This document shows, piece after piece, positions 8,921-16,645 of a DNA stretch of 64,000 bases (within the stretch, counting starts at the first letter, position 1; each line of letters begins with the position of its first letter). The notes under the pieces were generated by a model that did not search any database, was not told the origin of the DNA, and saw nothing but the letters and a program-made list of their open reading frames with translations. The stretch is from the NCBI GenBank assembly GCA_020849765.1, contig JADLAY010000075.1:124001-188000 (forward strand), written 5' to 3'. This DNA is from Anaerolineae bacterium. Lineage in GTDB: Bacteria > Chloroflexota > Anaerolineae > Aggregatilineales > Phototrophicaceae. Both the position numbers and the translations under genes were made by a program.

Positions 8921-10376
8921 GTTCCGTCGGTTCTGACCTGGGTGCTTCCGGTTTTGTCGACGGCAGTTCTTCCGGCATCACCGGTGGGATGATGACCGGC
9001 TCATGCGGGGACGTATCACCGCTCATCGTCTCTTTGGGGACTGGCGGTCGCTTGTAGATCATTGTCTTGAGGACTGCTGCGAGATCGGTTTGGAGGCGCT
9101 GGCGGAATGTGCGCGCCGTTTCGCCCTGCCGGATTCCTTGCAAGGTGTAGGTGTAGTTCTCCTGGATGCCGCCGGTGACGACGGTCATCTCCGGCTCCCA
9201 ATGGTCGATGAGCTGCGGGCGTCCATTGGCACATTGATATAGCTCGAATAGGATGCGTACTTCGCCATGCGCGCCGCGGAAGCGGATGTCACAGGCGATG
9301 GGCAGCATCATGTTGCGCTTGCCGATCTTGCGCATCACGGCGCTGACCATTTTGCGCGCAATCGGGCGCACGCGCTTGTCGACTTCCTCATCGGTCAGCG
9401 TTGAACCCTTGCGCACGACGCGATCCAGCTTGCGCACCAGGCCGCCGGGCGCCAGCGTCTGGCTGCGCGCCACCCGCCCGTAGATGTCATACTGGCTCAG
9501 GCGCAGCCCGCGCACGCGCCACCCCAACAGATTCTCGCCATTCAAACCGCTGAGCACCTTGCGGATGTGATACTGCCCCTCCAGACAGGGGATCTCCAGG
9601 CTGTCACTCTGCGCGCTCTGCTGCCACATCTGGCGTCGCCCGGCCAGCGTGTTCTGATCCTGGATCGGCATCGCGGCGTAGGGCGGCTGCCAGGCTTCGA
9701 ACGTGCGCGGCGGCGGGAAAATCAGCCGCAGGATCACCGTCAGCACCCAGAGCAGAATCAGACCGACGCCGCACAACGCGACGATCGCCGGGATCAGCAG
9801 CCGGTTGTCTTCCGGGATCGGCAGTCTGTTCGTATCGATCTCGAGGCCCAGGATCTTGAGCGGCTCTCGCGTCGGGGCGGGTGTCGCCGTCGGGAGGGCG
9901 GGCGTTTCGGTGAATGACGGCTGTACCGGCGGCCTGGCCGTCCTGCTGACGCCGGGCGTTGTCTCCGGCACGGTAATGACTACGCCGGCACGGTTGTTTT
10001 CGATGGTTGCGCTGTCCGCCGCTTCGATATCGCCGATGCCAACTTCGAGGCGGAATGTCACCGAGCCGGTCGGGAAGTCTTCGACTGGCAGTTCAAAGGT
10101 GAGGATCTCGGTATCGCCCTGGGTATCGAGCGGGCGCAGTGCCTGCGTGGCGACTGGGTTGGTGTCATCCGGTTCAAGGAAGAGTTCGGCCGTTGTCTGT
10201 CGATCTGCCGCTGAGCCGATGTTGTAAATGCCGAACTGCAGAATGATCGTCGTGCTATCAATGCTGATCTGCCGGTCGACCACGTAGACGGCGTAATCCG
10301 GCTGGTTGACGTCTTGCGCATAGATTGCGGTCGTGGCAACCAGGAGCAGCAAGACGGTCACGATCGCTTTTCGCAT
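8898..10376 (-). CDS. Single-pass membrane protein with exported CARDB-like domain
   Basis: A 492-residue protein of unknown function. Residues 1-20 form a signal peptide (MRKAIVTVLLLLVATTAIYA). Residues about 25-150 look like a CARDB/Ig-type beta domain (YAVYVVDRQISIDSTTIILQ, NIGSAADRQTTAELFLE). A Thr/Pro-rich linker follows, then one strong membrane segment (LLIPAIVALCGVGLILLWVL) and a cytoplasmic alpha/beta domain of about 230 residues ending in a Pro/Glu-rich tail. The start ATG at 10376 is chosen because AGAGGA is 5 bases upstream and the signal peptide begins there; the frame stays open a further 87 codons without signal-like sequence. The topology suggests an outside sensor with an inside effector, but no known output domain is seen. 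Confidence 0.6.
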   Translation of the reverse strand: MRKAIVTVLLLLVATTAIYAQDVNQPDYAVYVVDRQISIDSTTIILQFGIYNIGSAADRQTTAELFLEPDDTNPVATQALRPLDTQGDTEILTFELPVEDFPTGSVTFRLEVGIGDIEAADSATIENNRAGVVITVPETTPGVSRTARPPVQPSFTETPALPTATPAPTREPLKILGLEIDTNRLPIPEDNRLLIPAIVALCGVGLILLWVLTVILRLIFPPPRTFEAWQPPYAAMPIQDQNTLAGRRQMWQQSAQSDSLEIPCLEGQYHIRKVLSGLNGENLLGWRVRGLRLSQYDIYGRVARSQTLAPGGLVRKLDRVVRKGSTLTDEEVDKRVRPIARKMVSAVMRKIGKRNMMLPIACDIRFRGAHGEVRILFELYQCANGRPQLIDHWEPEMTVVTGGIQENYTYTLQGIRQGETARTFRQRLQTDLAAVLKTMIYKRPPVPKETMSGDTSPHEPVIIPPVMPEELPSTKPEAPRSEPTEPTEPGAE

Positions 10377-10718
10377 GGTGTTCCTCTGCGAGAGACAGCG
10401 GCGAGTCATACCCATAACTATATGCACAAAAGCGCGCAAATCCAAGCTGTGCAGCCACCGGGTTGCCTGCTTTAAGACGACGATACCCCTGTTCAGGGGA
10501 CGTGTCCGTTTTGTGTCCGTTTCGTGTCCGTGGAGGCGCGACGCCGACCCACCCGGAATGAGAAGGTGAACCCATCGTCCATAGGAGCGATGGGAAAATA
10601 CCATGTCTCTGTCATACGGTGGGCCAACGCCTCCCATTATTCCGCCAGGTAGCGCGGAGTAAAACAGGCGTGCAAGGGCGGTGGTCGGCAGATCGCCGCC
10701 CCTGCGCTTCTTCTGAGT
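10377..10718. other. 342-bp non-coding gap with direct repeats and hairpins
   Basis: This gap lies between the end of the TPR gene and the start of the CARDB-like gene, both on the minus strand. It holds a perfect palindrome CCCCTGTTCAGGGG (10486-10499), three 11-bp direct repeats (listed separately), a 7-bp-stem hairpin CCCATCG/CGATGGG (10571-10594) and a GGGCGG/CCGCCC hairpin (10676-10701). I see no convincing coding sequence. Confidence 0.5.
10502..10534. repeat. Three 11-bp direct repeats (GTGTCCGTTTT), candidate operator
   Basis: GTGTCCGTTTT (10502-10512), GTGTCCGTTTC (10513-10523) and GTGTCCGTGGA (10524-10534) are exactly adjacent. The first eight bases are identical in all three. A one-helical-turn period of 11 bp is typical of operators for OmpR- and SARP-type regulators. 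The array lies 126 bases upstream of the CARDB-like gene start. Confidence 0.45.
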
Positions 10719-11912
10719 TTAGTCGCCCAGTTTGCTGCTTTCGCCGTCAATCATGGCGAGCATTCGCTGGCGCAGCGGCTCGTTTTCGATGTCGCGACAA
10801 ATCGCTCTGGCGCGCTCAAGCCATTCCCTCGCCTGCATCTTGTGCCCACGCTCGCGTTCAAGATAACTGCGCGCGGTGCAAACTTCCGCCTGACCATAAT
10901 GGTATTTCAGCCGCTGCCAGCTTTCGTCAACCGCTGCCAGCGTTTCTTCCGCCTGATCAAAGTGATGCTGCGCGATGAGCGTTAGGGCGAGCGTGTGCTT
11001 CACGATCGCCAGTTCGCGCCATAACTTCATGCTTTGCAGATACTCAATCGTCAGTTCCAGCATTTCGCGTGCTTTGGCGAATTGACCTGATTCCAGCAGA
11101 TATGCGGCTTCCTCATACATACGATGCATGAGATGGGTATGCCCGGTCGGTGAATCCGGGTCAATCTGGATCTGGTTCAGCAGATCTTCGACTTTTCCAA
11201 AATCGCGGAGATTGCGGGCGATCCGTGACAGATTGATCAGGCAATCGATTCTGCCATGTACATCGCCGAGCTGTTCCCACAGCTTGAGCGCTGCTTCCGT
11301 CAACGCGACCGCGGGTTTGTACTTGCCCTGATAGGTATAGACGTGCGCAATCATCTGATACGTCCGTGCCTTCCACGCGAGGTCCTGGCTGCGGCGGACG
11401 GACTTGAGCACCTTAGCAATCCACTGAATGACGATCGAATTTGAACGCGCAGGCTGTGAGGCGCAGATCATGAGCAGCAATGCCTGCACCCGCTGCATCG
11501 TGACTTCCTCCGAATCGGTATCGGACAACCACGCAGATCCGATTTCGGCTGACCGTGCCGCCATGCCAGGTTGATTTTCGTGCAGCATGAAGATCCCGTA
11601 AGCCAACCAGAGACGAGCTTGCAGTTTTTCGTCCTTCAGATCCGCCGCGTCAAGCAGTGCATCCGAGACCACCGGTTGCCACCATTGGAACGCCTTGTGC
11701 GAGCGCAGGTTCTTCAGGCAAATGAACAGCGTTTCGATGGCTTCTCGATAGACTGGCGGCTTGGCGATGGCCTTCCACACCGTATTGCGGATCGACGATT
11801 CGTGCGCGCCGAACCAGTTGACGTCTCCGTCATGCGCTCGAATCTCCGCAAGTTTGCGGCGTAAATTGTCGATGGTGGGGTCTGAATTCTCAGGAGGAAG
11901 GTTAAGAGCCAT
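10719..11912 (-). CDS. Tetratricopeptide-repeat (TPR) protein
   Basis: A 397-residue all-helical protein. TPR-like helix pairs are visible from about residue 120 to 385, for example YQMIAHVYTYQGKYKPAVAL, EAALKLWEQLGDVHGRIDCL and AQHHFDQAEETLAAVDESW, each with the spaced small and aromatic residues of TPRs. It has no signal peptide and no membrane segment, so it should be a cytoplasmic protein-interaction scaffold. The N-terminal 110 residues (NWFGAHESSIRNTVWKAIA) do not match a known domain. The ATG at 11912 is backed by AAAGG 8 bases upstream. No partner is evident from neighbours. Base use is slightly less GC-rich than in surrounding genes. Confidence 0.75.
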   Translation of the reverse strand: MALNLPPENSDPTIDNLRRKLAEIRAHDGDVNWFGAHESSIRNTVWKAIAKPPVYREAIETLFICLKNLRSHKAFQWWQPVVSDALLDAADLKDEKLQARLWLAYGIFMLHENQPGMAARSAEIGSAWLSDTDSEEVTMQRVQALLLMICASQPARSNSIVIQWIAKVLKSVRRSQDLAWKARTYQMIAHVYTYQGKYKPAVALTEAALKLWEQLGDVHGRIDCLINLSRIARNLRDFGKVEDLLNQIQIDPDSPTGHTHLMHRMYEEAAYLLESGQFAKAREMLELTIEYLQSMKLWRELAIVKHTLALTLIAQHHFDQAEETLAAVDESWQRLKYHYGQAEVCTARSYLERERGHKMQAREWLERARAICRDIENEPLRQRMLAMIDGESSKLGD

Positions 11913-12100
11913 CTGCCAAACCTTTCACGGGCAGTTCAGTTGTCCGACACGTTAACGGGAATCCGTCAGAATGGAAATAGTAATTAAATACCTACACATA
12001 CATACTTCAGTAACCAACATAGAAGATCGGATTCGACCAACTTAGACAATAGTAACGCTGTCTCATGATTTTCTCAAAATTCTTTAATGTTTGCAAATGC

Positions 12101-12126
12101 CGAGGGGCCGGATTTCCGGCCCCTCG
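12101..12126 (-). terminator. Strong hairpin terminator after sugar dehydrogenase gene
   Basis: CGAGGGGCCGGA/TCCGGCCCCTCG is a perfect 12-bp inverted repeat with a two-base centre. It lies 41 bases beyond the stop of the minus-strand dehydrogenase. The T-rich flank (GTTTATA) is on the plus strand, so efficiency on the minus strand is uncertain; the hairpin may act in either direction. Confidence 0.55.
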
Positions 12127-12167
12127 TTTATAGATGCGTGATGTCGATTGTGGGGGAGTGTCAGGTA

Positions 12168-13346
12168 TCAGGTCGCGGGATCGAAGCGGAGGATGAGGCC
12201 TGCGTAGTTGACGATGTAAAGATTTCCGGCTTCGTCCTCGCCGAACGAACTGATGGTATAGCCGGTATTCGCCATCCACTTGAGCGATTGCCAGGTACCC
12301 GCTTCATCGCGCCAGGCCGCCCAGATCGTGCCGAAGCCGAAGTCGCCGTAGAGATAGATGCCCTGCAATGCGCTGATCTGGTCTCCGCGGTAAACGTAGC
12401 CACCGGTCACGGTGTTGCCTTCGCTATGCGAATACTCGAAGATGGGCAGCGTCATGTTTTCGGGCGCCGGCCGGCTGCCCGTGGGGTGCATGCCCTCGTA
12501 GATGTTCCAGCCGTAATTGGCGCCGCCAGGGCTCCCGGCAGGCTGGTAGTCGATCTCTTCCCATTCGCTGCCGCCCACGTCGCCAATGAAGAAATCGCCG
12601 GTATCGCGGTCGAAGCTGAAGCGCCATGGATTGCGCAAGCCATAGGCCCAGATCTCCGGTGCGGCGCTGCTGTCGCTCGCGAACGGGTTATCTGCCGGGC
12701 TGGTGTAGCTGCCGTCGACATCTACACTAATGCGCAGGATTTTGCCCAGCCAGCTCTGCAGATTCTGTGCATTGCCATTCGGATCGCCCTGGGAGCCGCC
12801 GTCGCCAAAACCAATGTAGAGATAGCCGTCCGGCCCGAAGACGAGATGACCGCCGTTGTGATTGGGGAACGGCTGCTGCTGGGTCAGAATGATCTCGGCA
12901 CTGGCCGGGTCGGCGGCGTCGGGGTTATTCGCCGAGACGTGATAGCGCGCCACGACCGTATTGCCGTTGACGTCCGTGTAGTCGATGAAGAAGACACCGT
13001 TTTGCGCGTAGTCAGGATGAAAGGCCAACCCTAGCAGGCCGCGCTCGGTGTAGCCAGCGGCGTTGGCTGCTGGGCTGACCAGGCTCGAAACGTCGAGGAA
13101 CGGCGTGTCCAGCCTGCCATCCGCACCCAAGATCCAGATGCGCCCACCCTGCTCGACGACGAAAAGGCGGTCACTGCCGTCACCGGCATGAGTCAGGAAC
13201 AGCGGGCGTGAGAAGCCGCTCGCGATCTCGTTCAACACGACGCCGGAGAGATCGGGCGCCGTGCTGCTCTCCGTTTGAGCCAGGGCGGGCATGACCGACG
13301 CTGCCAGTAAGGCGCAGCCCATAACGAACCAGAAGACACGTCTCAT
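12168..13346 (-). CDS. Secreted PQQ-dependent sugar dehydrogenase family protein
   Basis: Member of the glucose/sorbosone dehydrogenase family (soluble GDH and YliI/Asd type six-bladed beta-propeller), 392 residues. Residues 1-23 form a signal peptide (MRRVFWFVMGCALLAASVMP, ALA cleavage). Family motifs are FSRPLFLTHAGDGSDRLFVV, RGLLGLAFHPDYAQNG, NHNGGHLVFGPDGYLYIGFG, WAYGLRNPWRFSFD, IGDVGGSEWEEIDY and GANYGWNIYEGMHP. In the family these supply the catalytic His and the PQQ and calcium sites. The likely reaction is oxidation of aldoses outside the membrane, with electrons passed to an acceptor. PQQ use cannot be proved here, since no pqq genes are in the window and some homologues act on other substrates. 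Confidence 0.9.
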   Translation of the reverse strand: MRRVFWFVMGCALLAASVMPALAQTESSTAPDLSGVVLNEIASGFSRPLFLTHAGDGSDRLFVVEQGGRIWILGADGRLDTPFLDVSSLVSPAANAAGYTERGLLGLAFHPDYAQNGVFFIDYTDVNGNTVVARYHVSANNPDAADPASAEIILTQQQPFPNHNGGHLVFGPDGYLYIGFGDGGSQGDPNGNAQNLQSWLGKILRISVDVDGSYTSPADNPFASDSSAAPEIWAYGLRNPWRFSFDRDTGDFFIGDVGGSEWEEIDYQPAGSPGGANYGWNIYEGMHPTGSRPAPENMTLPIFEYSHSEGNTVTGGYVYRGDQISALQGIYLYGDFGFGTIWAAWRDEAGTWQSLKWMANTGYTISSFGEDEAGNLYIVNYAGLILRFDPAT

Positions 13347-13430
13347 CTACACAACCTTGAACTAAAATGCCGCCGCGATCTTAGCCCGCCAAGATGAGTG
13401 TGCGTTGAAAAGCCGTTACGCCGCAGGGAA

Positions 13431-14702
13431 TCAGTCGGTTTCAGGGCCGGAGATGCTGAGCACGTAGGCGTCCGGGTTCAGATAATGGCGCGCCGCTCCT
13501 AGCAGATCCTCTTTGCTCAAGGCGTGAATGCGCTCACGATAGGTCAACAGGTAGTCGAGACCGAGGCCGTAGATCTCCATGTTGAGCATGGTGCCTGCGA
13601 TGCCTTCGTTGCTCTCCAACTGCAAGGGCAACTTGCCGACGAAGAATGATTGCACATTGGCGAGATCTTCATCGCTGACCGGCTCGTTCGTGATGCGCCG
13701 GATCTCATCGATAATACGCTCGGTGGCCAGTTGAATGTTGGCCGGGTTGACGCCCGCAATCGCGCGCCAGGGGGTCGGCCCCATACCGCCATCGAGCGAG
13801 CTATAGGCATAATATGCCAAACCTAAATCTTCACGCACTGTCTCGCCGATGCGCCCGCTCATGCCGAACTGGCCGAGCACGCAGTTGACCAGCATCGCCG
13901 CCATGTAATCCGGCTCGAAGCGCGACGGCCCCAGGCTGCCGATGACGATGTCGGACTGCGTCTTGCCTGCGAGCGGCACGAAGGCGCGCCGGATCTCTGC
14001 CGGTTGTTCGACCTGCGGCAGCGTCCGGGTGGGCGGCTGGTGCAGATTGTGCCAGTCTTCGAATGCCGCGCGCGCCTGCGCGATGGCGTCGCTCGCTTTG
14101 ACGGCGCCGACGATGGCGATCACCATCATCTCCGGCCCATAGTGCGCCCCGTGAAATGCCTGGAGTTCGTCAATCGTGATCGTCGGCACGGTCTCCAGCG
14201 AGCCGCTGACGCTGTAGTGATAGGGATGGGTTTCGGGATAAAGCTGCTGGTGGAAGGCGCGCCGCGCCCGATAACGCGTGTCCTGGCTGCGAATCTGCAA
14301 GCCGGTCAGCATTTCGCCGCGCATCCGCTCGACCGGCGCAGTGGGGAAAGCGGGCTGGCGCAGCACGTCAGCCAGCAGATCGATCAGCACAGGCAAATCT
14401 TCCGCCAGCGCCTTGCCGCCGAAGCCCGCCCGATGCACACCCGCGCTGACGTCGAGGTCCGCGCCAATGTCTTCGAGCATGGTGGCAATGGCGTTGAAGT
14501 CGCGCGATTGTGTCCCACGCATCAGGGCGTTGGCCGTCATTGCGGCCAGCCCGCTCTTATCGCTCTGCTCGTACAGGCTGCCCGCGCCCAGCGATCCGCT
14601 GAGGACGACCGACTGGGTGGCGAAATTCTCATAGACGAGGACGATGATGCCGTTGTCGAGCACCTCGCGTGTGATGTTGGCCGCGTTGGGGAGTGATGTC
14701 AT
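13431..14702 (-). CDS. M16-family peptidase-like protein, non-catalytic partner
   Basis: A 423-residue protein of the insulinase/processing-peptidase (M16) fold. The N-terminal half reads NGIIVLVYENFATQSVVLSGSLGAGSLYE then KSGLAAMTANALMRGTQSRD, which aligns with M16 but lacks the HxxEH zinc motif. The C-terminal half keeps the substrate-binding RY-type region (YLLTYRERIHALSKEDLLGA) and the glycine-rich VLGQFGMSGRIGETVREDLGL. Bacterial M16B enzymes commonly work as heterodimers of an active and an inactive chain. It overlaps the upstream catalytic gene by four bases (ATGA), consistent with coupled translation and equal amounts. No signal peptide is visible. Confidence 0.9.
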   Translation of the reverse strand: MTSLPNAANITREVLDNGIIVLVYENFATQSVVLSGSLGAGSLYEQSDKSGLAAMTANALMRGTQSRDFNAIATMLEDIGADLDVSAGVHRAGFGGKALAEDLPVLIDLLADVLRQPAFPTAPVERMRGEMLTGLQIRSQDTRYRARRAFHQQLYPETHPYHYSVSGSLETVPTITIDELQAFHGAHYGPEMMVIAIVGAVKASDAIAQARAAFEDWHNLHQPPTRTLPQVEQPAEIRRAFVPLAGKTQSDIVIGSLGPSRFEPDYMAAMLVNCVLGQFGMSGRIGETVREDLGLAYYAYSSLDGGMGPTPWRAIAGVNPANIQLATERIIDEIRRITNEPVSDEDLANVQSFFVGKLPLQLESNEGIAGTMLNMEIYGLGLDYLLTYRERIHALSKEDLLGAARHYLNPDAYVLSISGPETD

Positions 14703-16000
14703 GCCGATGCCTCGTCGTCTTCGATTTCGTCGTCACCCGGCTGCGTCGGCAGGAAGATGCCCACGGTCCGGTTCTCTGGGCGCAGGTAAGTCGCTGCCAC
14801 ACGCTTGACGTCCTCCAACTGGACGTTGTTGAGCCGATCGAGATACGACTCGAACCAGCCGTAATCCGCGAACAGTTCGGCCCAGGCCAGCCAGAAAGCC
14901 TGTGATGTCACGCGCTCCGTGCTGTAGGCGAACAACGCGCGCGCCTGTTTCTTAGCGCGTGTGACCTCTGCCTCGGTGATGTCGCCAGCGCGCATGCGCT
15001 CGATCTCGCGACCGAGCGCAGATTCGACCGCTTCGAGCGTGCTTTCCTCGCGCAGTGTGGCCGTGATCGTGTACAGGAAGGGATCGATCGTCGGCGTGGT
15101 GTCGCCGTAGATGGAGGCGGTCAACTCGGTCTCGACCAACGTCTTATACAGGCGGCTGGTCTTGTTATCCGTGCCGCCGCCGCCCATGCCGCTGGGGCCG
15201 CACAGAATGCTGTTGACGATTTCCAGCGCGAAGAAATCTTCCTCATGCGCGGCAGGTACGCGAAAGGCATAGTGGAGGAAGCGCGCGCTGCCGGGACGCG
15301 CCACAGTGACGCGGCGTTCGCCATTCTGCGGCGGCTCCTGGCGCGCGAACAGCGCGAACTCGCCGCCGTGGATCGCGCCGTAATGCGCTTCGATCTTGGC
15401 TAGCATGTCCGCGCTGTCGAAATCACCTACCGCGACGGCGATAGCGTTGTTCGGCAGGTAGTGCTGGCGATAATGATTGTAGAGTTGGTCGCGCGTCATC
15501 GTCTCAAGATCGGCCACATCGCCGATGATCTCGTGGTGATAGCCATGGACGCGGAACGCCGCCGCTTGAACCTCTTCGCCGAGCCAGAAGAGCGGCGAAT
15601 TCTCCGACCCCTGCCGCTCGGAGATGATGACTGTGCGCTCTGACTCGAATTCTTCAAGATCGAATTGCGCATTGACCATACGGTCGGCTTCGATTTCGAG
15701 CGCTAGGTCGATGTGTTCTGCGGGGAGCGTTTCGTAATAGGCCGTGTAGTCGAACGACGTTTGCGCGTTCCAACTGCCGCCGCGCCGGTCGATCTCATGA
15801 TCGAGATAACCCGGCGGGAACTTCTCCGTCCCCTTGAAGAGCATATGCTCGACCCAATGCGAGGCGCCGGTCATGCCGGTCGGCTCGTTGCGGCTGCCGA
15901 TCCGGTACATCACCCACCAGCTAATCAATGGCGCGTTGTGAACTTCCTTCAACAACACGACCATGCCATTCTTCAACACGTGTTTCGTGACAGCGCTCAA
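14699..16000 (-). CDS. M16-family zinc peptidase, catalytic subunit
   Basis: Insulinase-family (M16B) metallopeptidase of 433 residues. GASHWVEHMLFKGTEKFPPG holds the inverted zinc motif H-W-V-E-H. The third ligand is expected in the downstream FDLEEFESERTVIISERQGSE, which carries the family E about 76 residues later. The second half contains SILCGPSGMGGGGTDNKTSRLYKTLV, the glycine-rich loop and R/Y region used to bind substrate. The start is TTG at 16000, supported by GAAGGACG about 8 bases upstream; the next in-frame ATG is 12 codons inside and would cut the first strand. With the overlapping gene it probably forms a heterodimeric cytoplasmic peptidase that clears peptides. Confidence 0.92.
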   Translation of the reverse strand: MSAVTKHVLKNGMVVLLKEVHNAPLISWWVMYRIGSRNEPTGMTGASHWVEHMLFKGTEKFPPGYLDHEIDRRGGSWNAQTSFDYTAYYETLPAEHIDLALEIEADRMVNAQFDLEEFESERTVIISERQGSENSPLFWLGEEVQAAAFRVHGYHHEIIGDVADLETMTRDQLYNHYRQHYLPNNAIAVAVGDFDSADMLAKIEAHYGAIHGGEFALFARQEPPQNGERRVTVARPGSARFLHYAFRVPAAHEEDFFALEIVNSILCGPSGMGGGGTDNKTSRLYKTLVETELTASIYGDTTPTIDPFLYTITATLREESTLEAVESALGREIERMRAGDITEAEVTRAKKQARALFAYSTERVTSQAFWLAWAELFADYGWFESYLDRLNNVQLEDVKRVAATYLRPENRTVGIFLPTQPGDDEIEDDEASA

Positions 16001-16106
16001 GCGATGCGTCCTTCAATTACTTGTGGTACGCATAGCTTAGAGGGTTGTTTGCAAAAAACAACCCTTATCCGGCGCCCTGTCGTTGGTTGAAGATGACGGC
16101 CCTATG

Positions 16107-16511
16107 TTAGCGGCGTCGATCGTTGCTGATGACCTGTGCGTTCAGACGCAGGCTGCCCAGTTCTATCTCGTCGCTGGGGGTGAGCCGGTAGCTCTTCCCG
16201 GCGGCGAGTTCAAAGCCGTTGATGCGAGTACCGTTGGTGCTGCCGAGGTCTTCGACGTAGAGGGTGTCCTCTTTGTAGCTGAAGCGCGCGTGGAAGCGCG
16301 AGACACCGGCTTCTTCGGCTCTCAGCGGAGTCAGGTCGATGTCCGGCTGTGTCTGTTCAGCGGCGTCGGCTCGCCCGACGACCAGGTCTTTCGAGAAGGG
16401 GGTGGAGAGCACGCGCTTCCTCGGCGACTGGATTTGCAGTACCAGCCGCAGCGATGCACTGCCGGAGGAAGCTTGTTGTGACTCTGAAACAAGGCGGGAT
16501 GCAGGCTTCAT
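16107..16511 (-). CDS. FHA-domain protein
   Basis: A 134-residue protein containing one forkhead-associated domain, which binds phosphothreonine peptides. Conserved elements are VSRFHARFSYKEDTLYVEDL (the SxxH-type core SRFHARF), GSTNGTRING and LTPSDEIELGSLRL. The N-terminal 35 residues are Ser/Arg/Gln-rich and likely disordered. No signal or membrane segment is present. ATG at 16511 is chosen over the adjacent GTG at 16514; neither has a clear ribosome-binding site. FHA proteins usually pair with Ser/Thr kinases or secretion systems, but no kinase is in the window. Confidence 0.85.
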   Translation of the reverse strand: MKPASRLVSESQQASSGSASLRLVLQIQSPRKRVLSTPFSKDLVVGRADAAEQTQPDIDLTPLRAEEAGVSRFHARFSYKEDTLYVEDLGSTNGTRINGFELAAGKSYRLTPSDEIELGSLRLNAQVISNDRRR

Positions 16512-16593
16512 CACGATTCGGGTACGCTATCTGAATTTGTGGAAAGTCTGGCCCCATTATAAACCGAAGCGGGGATCATGAACGTTAGGACAA

Positions 16594-16621
16594 TTGCACT
16601 GGCCTGAGGGCAGAGTACAAT
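16594..16621 (+). promoter_or_regulatory. Candidate sigma-A-type promoter
   Basis: TTGCAC (16594-16599) and TACAAT (16616-16621) are 16 bases apart, ending 24 bases before the start of the bactofilin-like gene. The -10 box is followed by CGTGGC, giving the same TACAATCGTG string as near 5557. Confidence 0.5.
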
Positions 16622-16645
16622 CGTGGCAAATGCTGGAGACCGATT

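Noticed and set aside
12087..13034. 315-codon plus-strand frame opposite the sugar dehydrogenase
   Set aside because: The dehydrogenase on the minus strand has signal peptide and family motifs over the whole span. The plus frame has none.
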